In this document: positions 46,103 through 58,333 of the stretch, one piece after another
How positions within the stretch are numbered: position 1 is the stretch's first letter
Layout of the letters: every line of letters begins with the position of its first letter
Assembly (NCBI GenBank): GCA_029204225.1
Contig: CM055109.1
Span: forward strand, 44,703,054-44,767,053
Length of the DNA stretch: 64,000 nt
DNA from: Diphasiastrum complanatum
Taxonomy: Eukaryota > Streptophyta > Lycopodiopsida > Lycopodiales > Lycopodiaceae
Direction of reading: 5' to 3'
The notes under the pieces: model-generated
Told to the model about the DNA's origin: nothing
The model's input: the letters and a program-made list of their open reading frames with translations, nothing else
Database searches by the model: none
Position numbers and translations under genes: made by a program

Positions 46103-46899
46103 CTGCAGAGGTAAACATATTTGGTTTGAGCTTTATAAGTTTTGTAAGTTAGTTTTAGTTATCAGTTTTGATATCGGCAAGCTGAGAAAGAACTGAAACT
46201 ATCGCCCATAAGAGACCTGCTATTTGATTCAAGCAATTGTTTTAATCTTTAATTCTGTACCTTCTCCTGCAGCCAGCTTGCTGAACAAGTCGACGACGTT
46301 TGGGCAGCTATCTTGGCAACTGCTGGAACATAGCTTCTCCACGAAATTTCGCACCAGAAGGCCTTCCGAGGATAAGCCAACCGACAATCTTTCAAGACCG
46401 CATGCGTTGACACAGTCGTCGCTTTCAATATAAGGCTCACGTCGATCAGCCAAAATGATGGAAGTCTACAATCCAACGAGCTCCCAAATTTAAAATTTGC
46501 AAGCATGGTGATATTGCAGTGCTTCTTTTGATCGATGTCATGTAACTTGATTTATGAATGAAACTACGAACATACCTGACATTCGTATACACTGTCGCCT
46601 CTGTTAGTTATATACTTCTCAAGAACGCATCTTTCCCCTGAACCTGACACTGCGTAAGCGCAGTCTTCCATGGGCAGGTCTTCACACTCCAGTTTGCCTG
46701 CAAAAGATAAGCCTGTTGGTATATCGTGTACTTCTGAAATAATTTTTTTATTCACCAGCTGAACATTGATGTCAAATTGATTTGAAACTTTGCATGATTC
46801 ATGAATCATAGAAAGAGACCGATACTCACCGAATGCACCGTGTGTGTTCAGAGCTATCAAAACGACCAAGAATGTAACAATGCTTCCCCAGTGCGCCAT
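45921..46899 (-). CDS. PAR1: PAR1-family secreted cysteine-rich protein (complete, four exons)
   Basis: On the minus strand four exons join in frame: 46899-46830, 46697-46576, 46465-46261 and 46102-45921, giving 192 residues and a TAG stop. All introns are GT-AG with good donors (GTGAGT, GTATGT, GTACAG). Residues 1 to about 23 form a signal peptide (MAHWGSIVTFLVVLIALNTH). The mature part has ten cysteines and the PAR1 blocks: CEDLPMEDCAYAVS, ERCVLEKY, YECQTS, DDCVNACGLER, KLCSSSCQDSCPN, LAAGEGLYLP. PAR1 (photoassimilate-responsive) proteins are plant-specific and secreted; tobacco PAR1 transcripts respond to sugar and stress, but the biochemical role is unknown. Length and exon pattern fit the family and no lesion is seen. 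A TATA box lies 70 bp upstream of the ATG. Confidence 0.93.
46261..46465 (-). CDS. PAR1: PAR1 exon 3
   Basis: Acceptor GGATTGTAG. Encodes TSIILADRREPYIESDDCV through LAAGEG and ends in phase 1 before GTACAG. Confidence 0.92.
46576..46697 (-). CDS. PAR1: PAR1 exon 2
   Basis: Acceptor TTATCTTTTGCAG. Encodes KLECEDLPMEDCAYAVS through YECQ and ends in phase 0 before GTATGT. Confidence 0.92.
46830..46899 (-). CDS. PAR1: PAR1 exon 1, signal peptide
   Basis: ATG at 46899-46897. Encodes the hydrophobic signal sequence and ends in phase 1 within the codon for Gly, before GTGAGT. Confidence 0.9.
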
Positions 46900-46968
46900 C
46901 TTAATTTTTAGCAGAAGTAAAGCAACAAAAAACGAACTAGCAATTACAATTCTACGAGAATCGACTAG

Positions 46969-46975
46969 TATATAT
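46969..46975 (-). promoter_or_regulatory. TATA box of PAR1 gene
   Basis: On the minus strand GGGATATATACTAG, about 70 bp upstream of the PAR1 start codon, would place transcription start about 40 bp before the ATG. Confidence 0.6.
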
Positions 46976-47039
46976 CCCTCGCCCGCTCTGATTTGGGGTG
47001 TAATCACCACTGTCAATGAATGCGAGCTGTAAGGAAGTG

Positions 47040-47700
47040 AGCTGGGTTGTGGGAATCCTCGCTCAAGCTCTAAGAATCGGCACTAAGAGTGAGTAGGACA
47101 AAGTAAACAATCGTGCATGGAATGAAACCCAACAAGCTATTGCTATTTAATCTCAACAAAAGGCAAAGCAGCCTCGCACTCGCTAACTGCCTACGATTTT
47201 GATTCTTTCCTTAGCCCACCCCACACGCAAAGAATGTACTGCAGCACCGGCACACCAGTACATCTACGAGGAAGAAGCAGCAGCAGCAGTCTGCGAGGAA
47301 GCAGCACCAGAAGAACTGCAGTCTACGAGGACGACGCCGCAGCGGCAGCAGAAGAAGAAGACTAAGAATAAACAGATCCGATCACACTCGGATCTTACCA
47401 CGTGGCATACTACCACGTGGGCGGTTTCGATTGTGGAAACGTGGCGAGCTGTGAGAGTGATGATGAGATCCGACGGTGATGGGCTTTGGAAGATGTTGTG
47501 CCGGGGGTTACTGCCTTCTTTTTGGTTTCTTCCACGCGGTCCTGAAAAGTAGAGGGGAAGAATTTTTCTTAGTAAATGAGTGAGTGAGTGCTTCAAGAGG
47601 TGCCTCCATGCACGTATTTTGCACGTCATGTCTCTTCAAGTCAACAAAGGAGGACCCTTGATGGGATGCTTATTTCACTCTCCAAGCCCTCGCCAAGTTA
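47040..47700. other. Upstream region of PAR1, no supported gene
   Basis: Open frames on both strands near 47199-47629 overlap a CAG-rich stretch and have no recognisable domain. The area probably contains PAR1 upstream sequence. Confidence 0.4.
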
Positions 47701-47710
47701 TGCCTTGGAA

Positions 47711-47895
47711 GGCAATGATCTGGTTGTTCTGGCTTGGCCTTCGGTGGCAATGATCGAGTTCTTTTGGACTCACTGACTAGACATCGATGTTTTGGCTTGG
47801 CCTTGGGAGGCAATGATCTGGTTGTCTTGGTCTCACTAAGTAGACATCGATGTTTCGGCTTGGACTTGGGAGGCAATGATCGGGTCGTTTTGGTC
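47711..47895. repeat. 63-bp minisatellite
   Basis: GGCAATGATC recurs at 47711, 47746, 47809 and 47872; the last two intervals are exactly 63 bp. On the minus strand the unit translates to 21-residue repeats (LPPKAKPKHRCLVSESK...), because the period is a multiple of three. No start context or domain supports a gene. Confidence 0.85.
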
Positions 47896-48589
47896 TAGCA
47901 CCATGTAAACGTAACACCACCCTGTGCAACTTGAGAGAACTGCCTAACCATCAATGCCCACTAGTTTTCCTTTAATCTCTAATATAAAATTGTTCGATTT
48001 GATGAGCTTGGGTTTCACTACTCCTCTATCATTAGGATACCGGCGTTCCTGCACGATACAAGGTTGTTGGGGGGTGTTGCCTTGCTAATGTAAGTAACTA
48101 TTTGGCAATTCCAAGACTGGATGACATAGTTGCATCGCAACTCGTAAGTAGTCAATCTCTTGTTGGGGAGAGGTGTAACTTGCTTTTTTTGGGCAAGAGG
48201 AGTCAACATTATGCCTTCAAAGTTTCTAAGCATGTGCAATTTCGATGTTGTAATCTATCTTGATGCCAAAATGCTTTCGCACAATTCATGATGTTTTCCT
48301 TCACAAATAGGATAAAGTATGTTGGCAAATGTGGGTCTCTCTTGTTGAGTGACATTTTCTTATGTCAAAAAAAATATTTATTTATTTTTAATGGTCTACA
48401 ACTTTCCATGAAAACCCTTGTCAAGAGAGAGACATACTACTTTGGTAGGTATGTTAAATCTCAATTAGATTCAGATTCATAGTAGTAAGCTTAAGGGGAG
48501 TGTTGGAGTTAATCTTACTCCTACTCACTCTAACTGCCCTCTAATTCACTCAAGAAAATCACACTCTTACAAACAGTCTGCAGAAATGA

Positions 48590-48820
48590 ACTGTTTCTCG
48601 CACAGTCTAGAGTTTTACACGCAATCTTCAACAGGTGACAAGTTCAAGGTTTTTTGTGATGAGCATGGGATCAAGAGGGACTATACAACACCAAGGACCC
48701 CACAACAAAATGGAGTGGCCGAGAAGAAGAATAGGACTTTATGTGAAAGTGCTGAAGCCATGAGGTTAAGTGCTAACCTTGATAAAGCCATTTTGGTATC
48801 AAGCATTGTTGTGTGTTAAT
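48590..48820 (+). mobile_element. Copia integrase fragment
   Basis: KVFCDEHGIKRDYTTPRTPQ and NGVAEKKNRTLCESAEAM form the catalytic Glu region of a Copia integrase core. The remainder of the element is absent or unrecognisable. Confidence 0.85.
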
Positions 48821-48859
48821 TTTTTGTGCAAACCACAAGCATCTATTCAATTTGAATAT

Positions 48860-49965
48860 ATATATATATATATATATTTAAGGCCATTAGACAAATGCTT
48901 TCTCTCAAACTGAGGTGAGATAAATAAAATTTTAGTATATAAAATGAGAAAAAAGATGAAGGAACAACATGTATAGGTGATGTAAATATATTCTCTTACA
49001 GGTTCTCGAGACCTAAAGAGTGGTAAAATTTTGAAGAATGAGATTTCAAGAAAATACTATGGTTGGGAGTATAGAACGATTGATGCCCGCATGTTAATCC
49101 AAAGGTGGAGGGTGCGCAATCGCTAGCTCTTAAACATTCATCTCCCCTAGATGAAATTTTGCCTAGTGGTGCTAGGTAGTTGTAATTGGCTATACACTGC
49201 AAGGTGCTATCTGTTAAAAATTCACAATTCTAGCTTGACTAGTTTTGGTCATATGACTTGTAAATAGTTAGATGGTCATGATGTGGCTTGTCACACGTGC
49301 CAAATAGCATAGGATTCCATTCATAAGGATGCTCTCAAGTAGACCTAAGTGTTAGAACCTTTGTAATGAGTCCAAATTATGCTTAGATACAAGGGAGAAA
49401 AAATAGGAGCTATTTTTGGTAATTTTTGCATTGTTGAGGGATCTCCAAGATTCCAACCCTAACTTGGTAGGGATGAAAGATCCACCAAAATTAGCATTAG
49501 GGATAGGTTTAGGGCTACTCATACCTGCCCAAAATCGTGATGGATCATGTATATATAGGTGATGATATCTCACCAAAATCAATCAAGCAATTTCATGTTT
49601 TTTCTCTCATAATGGTGCAATTGCTCTCTATGTTCATAATTGTTTGAGTACTTGTGATTACTAATGATTATAGGATTGAATGTAGGTCTGGTGTACAGTA
49701 CTCAGACTGTGGGAGGCCGTACTTTCACACGTGTGAAGCCTTCTTCAAGGATTTGGGCCATTTAGTGAGGTTCAAGCATAGATTTTTAATGGATTTTGAT
49801 GGTTCAACTTGTGCTAATCTTATGAAATCATAATCTATTGTTTTCCTCATCATTTCAAGTGTTTTAGGATCCTTATTTGCTGTAATTTTTACACTATCTA
49901 GACTTTTGTAGTCATATGATTCTCCTAGTCAATAAGCATTCTAAACATTTCTTCTATTTTCAAAT
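48860..49965. other. Intergenic, nothing recognised
   Basis: Apart from a short (TA)n at 48856-48877 there is no gene or clear repeat. Confidence 0.45.
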
Positions 49966-50132
49966 GACCATCAAAGGACCTCTTGAAATTTTTTGAACCA
50001 AAATAGAAGTCCATTTCATAGAAGAGTAGTACCCTTTATAAAATTCCATGACCATTAAAGGATCTCTTGAAATTTATTGAATCTAAATAAAATTCCATTT
50101 CATAGAAGAGTAGTACCCTATATAAAATTCCA
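49966..50132. repeat. 84-bp tandem duplication
   Basis: Two copies starting GACCATYAAAGGAYCTCTTG at 49966 and 50050, both containing CCATTTCATAGAAGAGTAGT. It is followed directly by a sequence like the LINE tail (AAAAAGACATTGCTTC) and a long (CT)n. Confidence 0.85.
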
Positions 50133-50169
50133 CCTACAAGGTAAGCCATAAGTTTAAAAAGACATTGCT

Positions 50170-50301
<132 letters not shown>

Positions 50302-50469
50302 GTTTGATGCATATCCCTGTGGCTATACTTTTGTACATAAGAGCAAGAATGCTTGATACAATATGTGCCAATTTTTTGAGACTAATGGACTACGTAAGAA
50401 CCTTTTCTTGTATGCTTTCTTACCTTATAAATTTTACACAGAGGACTTTTTCAAAGTTTTAGAAGGCCT

Positions 50470-50563
50470 GCTCTAGAAGCTTCTCACTAACGATGGGGAT
50501 TGTTCTACCTATTAGTGCTCTAGAAGCTTCTCATTAACGATGGGGATTGTTCTACCTATTAGG
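50470..50563. repeat. 47-bp tandem duplication
   Basis: GCTCTAGAAGCTTCTCA starts copies at 50470 and 50517; the copies are almost identical. Confidence 0.9.
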
Positions 50564-50675
50564 GCTAAGATCTGACTGTGTGCATTCTAATCAGTTAGGT
50601 GCCTCATGATGGCCTCAGAAAGCTATAAAGAAGCTGCAGGGGCAGCATACTTTCACCTCTTGTTTTTACAATATT

Positions 50676-50823
<148 letters not shown>

Positions 50824-51261
50824 GACTAGCTCCTTCTCTTCTCTTGCTGGACAGGTGATTGTTGGATCACATTATACGTTTGCATTGATTGCACGATTGT
50901 TAAAGCTTCTTGTTGGTACTTCTTTGATTGTTGGACAACGATCTGCCTCTGTAGGTCTTTTGGTTACCTTTATGATTGAAATCGGTATTCTTTTATGCAG
51001 ATTTGGTACCAGATGTATAGTGACCTTTGTGAGACATCTTTGAGCTTCTTTGGGAACCTAATTCTTTCTACCATAGTGCACTAGTTCTCTACGATTGTGC
51101 GCCCATTTTTGAACTATATTTCCGACTTGTATACACTGCTTTTTGTGCCATACCTAGTCGCACTTCTGTTGAAGAAAGAATGCACCCTACCACCACGTTT
51201 TTTGTGGAGGGGAAGGCCCTTCCCCTACGTAATGCCATTGTTTTTTTGTTTTTGGTTTTTT

Positions 51262-51372
51262 GGCCGTACGGTATGGCCGTACGGCCAGTTTTTTTTTTTT
51301 TTTTGGTTTTTTGGCCGTACGGTATGGCCGTACGACGAGTTTTTGTTTTTGGCCGTACGGTATGGGCGTACA
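51262..51372. repeat. GGCCGTACGG palindromic minisatellite
   Basis: Three units of GGCCGTACGGTATGGCCGTA at 51262, 51313 and 51351 are separated by T-rich spacers. The first is nearly a perfect inverted repeat with the following CGGCC. GTAC, CCGG-like and CGTACG palindromes make it hairpin-prone. Confidence 0.8.
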
Positions 51373-52289
51373 ACCATTTTTTTTTCGGTTTTTTGCCTTT
51401 TTTTTCGCAAATTTTTTTACATTTGTGGTGGAATGTGGATGTGGACAGCCAATGACGGGCTGCCACATAGCACATGCACGTTCCACCAGAGAGAGGAGAG
51501 AGAACATGCATTCCACCGAAGAGAGAACGTGCATTCCACTGGAGAGAGGAGAGAGAATGACAAATTCCTAGGAGAGAGATAATTGGATGGACATTATGCT
51601 CCTGGACGTGGTCCCAAAATACAAAAGACACCTAAGCACAAGGCATTACAGCTTTATAAATGTTATGTAAGGATGGGGGCGCACTTCCATTAAGGAAATT
51701 GTTCACCCTACTACAAGTCTTTTTGTCTCTCATTTTATGACGTCCTGATGGTATGTGATATCCAACTTTGAAAAGATATCTTATTATGGATTTTTTTGAA
51801 GAAAAGAGATGTGGTCTTTGTGTAGAACTACCTACGTATTGTAACAAACTACTTTTATATCTCTTATGTGGGAATATAATGCTTGAGCTATGCTTCACTT
51901 CACATAACACATAACCACGAATAATCTATGGGTTTATGCTTGCTAGCATTCTACGGAAATAAGGGTTTACTCTTTTTTGTTTTGAAAGGGTTCTTTAATG
52001 GAAATGTATCCATTTTAACTTGGCTTTTCCGGATTGAGTCAATAGTTTATAAGAAGGGTGTGCTGCCTACTAAGTGGATTATGGGTAGTTCTCATGACAT
52101 CTCCTCACCACACAAACATGTATGATGCTAAACAAAACTTCGAAAACCTAGTACATTTATATGGGATTTTTTTTTAAAGGTTCTTTAGCCTAGAAAGTGT
52201 ATCAAATAAGCTATAAATACATGTCACATTGTTATAATTGCCATACGAGAAAAACAAGCTAAATTTTAGGGTTTTTGTAACGTTTTACT

Positions 52290-52700
52290 TTTCATAAAGC
52301 AATATGGCGAGTAATAAAATTATAAGTCACCAGTCTCTCAAATAATAGATCTGTGTGTTTCCAAGCCACTGTTCTGATAGTGAGTAGAGATAATGAGCAA
52401 AAAATTAAAAAATCTCTAATGGCGAGTAATAGCCTAATAACTCGCAGATCACCAAAATGATAGCTCTGAGGCTGCCATTCAGTCTGGTCTGATGGTGAGT
52501 AATTTCAGCACAAAAAAGGTGTCAAAAAGTTAATGGGCGAGAAAAAGATGTTCAGGTGAGTAAAGTCTCTGATGGCGAGTTATAATTTATAACGCGCCGA
52601 GCTCTCTGAACAGAGCTTGTAACCTGCCTAACTCTCTGGAAAAGTGGCGAGTAAAGATAATGAAGAAAAGATAGAGAAAATCTTGTCGGCGAGTAATAAA
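52290..52700. repeat. Degenerate repeat with GGCGAGTAATA motif
   Basis: Variants of ATGGCGAGTAATA recur at about 52301, 52419, 52495, 52573, 52647 and 52688, each followed by AG-rich text with CTCTC or AGCTCTCTG. The spacing is irregular. No coding function was seen. Confidence 0.5.
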
Positions 52701-53390
52701 CATGTGAAAATGCAAGAAAATTTCAAGCAAAAGGGCAAACTAAACTCATCTAACAGTAGCTTAGTACCGTCTCTCCGGCAATGGTGCCAAAAAAATGTTG
52801 GACCCTTTCTGTATCCCCTTTTTCATAGTGATCAAGAGAGCACAGCTAGGGTTTGGATCTCCAACTAGGTCAGTTGTCGTGTAGTACGGGCTTTGATCCA
52901 ATGGAAAGGGGGTTAAACTATGAATCTAGATGGGAACTAAGCCTACCAAAGGTGTCAATCTTGGCATAAAATCTGGTGGTGGAATGGGTTAGTGTGGAAG
53001 TAAGATGCTTGACACTTTCTTTGGCTCTTTTTAGGGTTTATGGTTCATGAAGATCCTCTTCATGAATCTTGGCTTCTCTTGGAATGTTTAGGCCCTTTGA
53101 GCTCTAAACCTTCTTCTCTTGAGGCTAAACCTCCCAAGGAAGGGGAACAATGAAAATGAGACCTACCTATGGATCCTATTGATCACTCCAAATGTAGATA
53201 TAACACCTATTTTATTATTGTGTGATTTTGTGGATTAAGAGATTGAAAGCTTGAGCTAATGATCATTCTTCATATGATAGCATGATTAGAAAATAACAAT
53301 CAAGCATTCGAGCATTCACAATCAATCATACAATTGTAAAAGAGGTGGGCTTCACATAGAAAGAAAAGGTAAGAGGAGGAGGCTTTGCTT

Positions 53391-53504
<114 letters not shown>

Positions 53505-53569
53505 TCTTGCAAATGAAAAGTGATTACAAAATGGTCTGACCATTGGTTTCTGGGTGATCTGTAGAAGAT

Positions 53570-56060
53570 AGACTTAAAATAGTTTCAGTCTTTCAAAGAC
53601 CGCATGCCAGAACTTGCCAGTGAACTTGGAATCACGATCACTAACAATATCATTCGGCAAACATACAACCTGAACAACTTTCCAACGAAAAGTTGAGCAA
53701 GTTCTGAAGTTTTGATAGTAGTTTTTGTGGGAATAAATTGCGCCATTTTGGTTAGTCTGTCAACTACTACCTAAATAGCATCGTGACCCTTTTCTGATTT
53801 GGGAAATCCGACTACAAAATCCATGGAAATACTTTGCCATTTATTACTGAGAATTTCCAATGGATGCAACAGACCAGCTGCTTTGAGTCTTTCCACTTTA
53901 TTGACTTCGCTTTGTTCGCACTTTTGAACGTATGCCTTGACATGACCTTTCATTTTTGGCCAATAAAATTCTCTCTAAACAAGGTCAAGCGTCCTCTGTA
54001 TACCAGGGCGACCCGCACTGGGGCTATCGTGGCACTCATGCAGGATTTGGGCCCTAATGTCTGCGATATCTGGCACATAGACTTTTCTTCTACGAAAAAG
54101 CAAACCATTCCTAATGGAATAATCACCAAGTATCTTCTCTTCATGAGATTTCTTGAAATCCTACTTTCCAAGATTATCTCTCACTACAAAGCTTCCTGCC
54201 AGGACATCTTGCCAAATATGACCAAAAAACTCATCGGTCCGACAAAGATCTCATAGAGAAAGATACAACTCGGATTGGAACTCAGCAAAGCATAACTGTT
54301 TAACTTCTCCAATCCGGCTCAAAGCATCAGCGACACAATTTGACGTACTTTGATGGTACTTAATGTCGAATTCGAACTCTTGAATGAGTTCTGACCAGCG
54401 GGCCTTATGACCCCTAAGGTCCGAGGCATCACATATGTACTTAAGAGACTCATGATCAATCATAACCACGAATTTAGATCCATACAATTAATGTCTCCAG
54501 ATCTTTAATGCATGGATGACAGCAAAAAGTTCCTTCTCATAAGTAGAATATCTACACTAAGCTAGGTCCAACTTCTTGCTCTCGAAAGCCACAGGTCTAC
54601 CATCCTGGTAAAGCACTGCACCTACCGCATAGTCACTAGCATCTGTTTCCACCAAGAAAGATCCGCTTGGGTCCACTATGTATAAGACACCAACATCTTC
54701 AAAGCTTCAAAGCTTTGACAAAGTTCATCGGTCCAGACAACTAGTGGACTAATTTTCGAACGCCTTTCGGCGTTCTTCTTATTACCCTTTTTAGTTTTCC
54801 ATTTGGCTTTCTTTACTCCCTTAAGAAGATTCTTAGAGGCAATGCAACTAAGGCATAGTCTTTAATGAATTTATAAAAAAACCTTGTGAAGCCCAAAAAA
54901 TATTTTACTTCCCGAATGGTTTTCAAGATAGGCCAATCACAAACTTTCTGGACTTTATTGTAATCGATCTCAAGACCACGATCGGAAACGATATGTCCTA
55001 AATACTTGAGTCTTGTGTGAAAAAACTCACACTTAGACTCCTTAACATAAAGCTTTGTCTGCCTTAGATTATCTAAGACTGTACGCAAATGTGCTTCATA
55101 CTCCTCAAGAGTCTTGCTATATATTAGTATGTCATCTAAAAATATTTTGAGAAACTTCCCCAGATATGGACAAAGAATATCGTTCATCATCTGTTGGAAA
55201 GTTGTCGGGGCATTTGTTAGACCAAAGGGTAAAACTAAAAATTCGTAATGGCCATACCTAGAATGAAAATCAGTTTTGGAAATATTCGTCTCATGTATTC
55301 TAATTTGATGCTACTCCACCCTAAGGTCCAAATTGGTGAAATTAGCACCATTCAATCGGTCCATTAAGTTGTCCACTGAGGCAAGGGATAATGGTTCTTA
55401 ATTGTCATTTTACTAAGCTTTTGTAATTGAAACAAAGACGAATACCGTTGTTTTTCTTGCCGGTTAGTAAAACAGGAGCTCCCCAAGGGGATTTACTAGG
55501 CCTGATATGGCCCTTATGTAACAGCTCTTTGAGCTGACTAGCAACTTCATCTTCTTCCTTCGGGCCCATCCTGTAGGGAAAAAGCAAATCAGGGGAGCTG
55601 TCGGCGGGAAGAAGATCTATGTAATGGTCTACTCCTCGAGAGGGGGGAAGACCCTCAAGAAACTGCTCAGGGAATATATCACTATATTCTTCCTTAAGTC
55701 TCTTAAAGATTTTGCCCTCAGGCGAAAATTCTAAATTAACATCAGAAAAAGACAATGCTTTAGGGAAAGATGAGCATAGTAGAAATACAATGAGATACAT
55801 AGTCTTTCTTTAAGGACTCATTCCTAGCATAAAACCACTCTTTACCTAGGATTACATCCACTTTATCTAGATTCATGACATGAAAAGATAAACTATCTAC
55901 ATAGTCTTGAATCTTCAACGACACGTGGGGGACAAAGTGGTCCCAGACCTGCTGCTCTCCACCAGCTGCCATCCTAACCACATACTTGTGGTCACTGGGC
56001 GCGGTTGCTAGCTGCAGCTTCTGCACCAACTTAGCATTAATAAAATTATATGTAGAGCCG
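53570..56060 (-). mobile_element. Decayed Ty3/Gypsy pol (second element)
   Basis: On the minus strand the expected order is visible in pieces. Protease: VQKLQLATAPSDHKYVV and ILGKEWF (56029-55760). RT: ILYSD-like start with LEGLPPSRGVDHYIDLLP (55800-55405) and FLDDILIYSK (55190-54813). RNase H: VMIDHESLKYI and VADALSR (54487-54251). Integrase: SISMDFVVGFP (53953-53771) and NDIVSDRDSKFTGKFWHAV (to about 53570). It is related to the pol at 6.7-9.2 kb but clearly different in sequence. Multiple stops and frameshifts; no LTRs recognised. Confidence 0.85.
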
Positions 56061-56099
56061 TCATATTTTTATAGCATGATTAAATTTTCTTTTTACCTT

Positions 56100-57640
56100 C
56101 CCAGAAAGGTATCAGACCTGTAAATTGATGGCCGGTGGCTTCTACATCTCCATCAAGTTTGAGACTATTTTGACTTCTACAAACCAAGAAATCTTCATTC
56201 TCAGTTTATACTGCTTCTTAGGAACAATATGAATGCTTCATGGAAGTCTAATAGACCGTTTAAGAATGTTGGTAACATCACTTTTGGGCTTGGAGAGGTG
56301 TTTGCATGTTTTTGCATGATTTGACCTTGTAAAAATGTGCCCTACTACAAAATTATCTCACATGTGTGAAGCCTAGGTGGCCGGCTGATGTGGCAAGAAT
56401 CTTGGTCACTTGGTCTCCCTCCATATTGTGCTTTACAGTGCCTAATTTGATGGACTATAGCCAAAGTTATGGCTATTATGTTTTGGCAGTTTTGTGAGCA
56501 ATATTGGCTAAATTGATAATTGTTCTGATTGCATGCTGGTCTTTTCCATAATTGTGGTTCTATGCTTGCATGGATTGATTGCATGTTGATTCTCAGTGTG
56601 ATTCTGACATGCATGAGGGATTTACAGTCGATTTGAGTGGTTATAAGCATGTGCTCTGATGGTTGGTTTCAAATAAGTGATATTGGTTGACAAGTTCCGT
56701 AATATTGAAATTTACGTTAAAAATTCCATAATGACGTTAAGTGACTGATGTTGCTTGCTTTGCATGCCAGATTGACATTGGTTTAGTGACATTAGGAATC
56801 GAATAGTATTTCGATTTTTCGATTTCGATTGCCTTATGTACTAACCGTATTTTTTTTTAATTACGTAAAATAAGCCAAAAATTCGAGTTTTTCCAAAAAA
56901 ACAAAATGCCGGTCGATTTTTCGTTATCTATGGAATGAGTTTAGATTAGTTAATTGACTATACTGATAAATTCAGTCAGAGTTAGTCACAGTGTTTTCAC
57001 TAAAGGTAAATTATTTTTCACTTATAGATAATTTAGAATTGACAGAAAGAACTGCAATGAATTTGCCGGCAATTTTTGTCATGTGACATTTTTTTAACTT
57101 TTGGAGTAAGGTACTTCTAGGTTGAAACTTGAAATTGAATTTTTTTTCTTTTCTGTTGATTTTCAAGTTTGGTTAAAATTTGAAATCGGTTACTTGATAC
57201 TAATTATTAGAAATGGGTCAAGTAAACGTTTGTGCAAGATACTTGTCAAGATTGAATTTAAAATCGTCAAACAATATGAAATGGCAAGATAGACTGAGTA
57301 CAAATTAAGAGTTAGTAAAATCCTATTGGTAGGATTTTCATTCATGTAATTTTATATTCGGAGGTTTTGATAGATATTATTAATATTGACGGAGTAATGC
57401 CAAACCAGTCAATAAAAAAAAAAACAGTCCAATTTCATTGGAAAAATTGCAATTGATAGGAATTGATCAAAAGTAAAAACTTGATTTCATTTTCTGGTTA
57501 AATCCTATGGTGAATTGTATGCAAATGATCCGATTATTACTGTTTTTCATACGAATGAATGATTTTTGTATATCGGTAATTCAAACTAGATATAGGATAG
57601 AAATGAAATTGTTTCATATTTTTTCCTACAGTAATTCACT
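56100..57640. other. AT-rich region, nothing recognised
   Basis: No coding motif. Some A- and T-runs and no repeat boundary that I could define. Confidence 0.45.
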
Positions 57641-58030
57641 TTTTATATTTACTAATGTCTTTATATCTTCGTTGTACCTTAGCTGAGACAGATTTTCAGG
57701 GGACTGAAAATCCTAAGGGAGGAAGAAGAGTGGACATCAGAGGTAGTAAGTGTGATCGAAAAATATCATTAGGGGATATTAGAACTCAAAATGGGCCCTT
57801 TGTCAAGATGTTGTTTTTTACTTCGCACGCTTTCAATGCTTCTTGTCCCAATGAATGGTGTCCATCTGTGACGAACTGTAACAGTGGTTGACAGACGGAA
57901 ATTGTATTGAACTTTCTCGACCAAATTTTCGTGATTTTCAAATATCTCGCCGGGCAGAACAAACAATTGTGATTGGACCGTAGTTACTGGCAATATACTC
58001 TTATGCTGCCCGTCATTGTATACTCAAGGT
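57640..58030 (+). mobile_element. Possible Gypsy integrase remnant
   Basis: The plus-strand frames around 57880-58010 read QTEIVLNFLDQ, then YLAGQNKQ and DRSYWQY after a stop, reminiscent of the end of the Gypsy integrase core (DGQTE-VN, then W-YLA-EF-YN). The preceding 230 bp have no clear match. Confidence 0.4.
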
Positions 58031-58333
58031 TGATTTGATGTCAATAGTCATAAACTATAGTTAACTAATCCTTGTAGTTTAGGAACTTCTTATCATTCAT
58101 AGGTATACCTCTCATTCTCTTCATTCTCTCTCTTATTTTGGATTGTCATTCTTAGGTTTACCTCTCAATCTCTTCATTCTCTCCGTTCCCAGCCTGCGTA
58201 CATGTGTTTTTGAGTAATGGCTACACATAATTGGAGACCAAGAGGAACCATTGATGCAATCAATATTTGCAATGAAAAAAATGCAGAAGATTAATGGATA
58301 CCAAGAATATGTCGAAAATATCAATGGATCTTG

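Noticed and set aside
47199-47629. Frames of 117 and 121 codons on opposite strands
   Set aside because: Mutual antisense frames over CAG-rich sequence, without family match or splice partners.
57655-57891. 78-codon plus-strand frame as a gene
   Set aside because: No domain; the area downstream resembles decayed Gypsy integrase.
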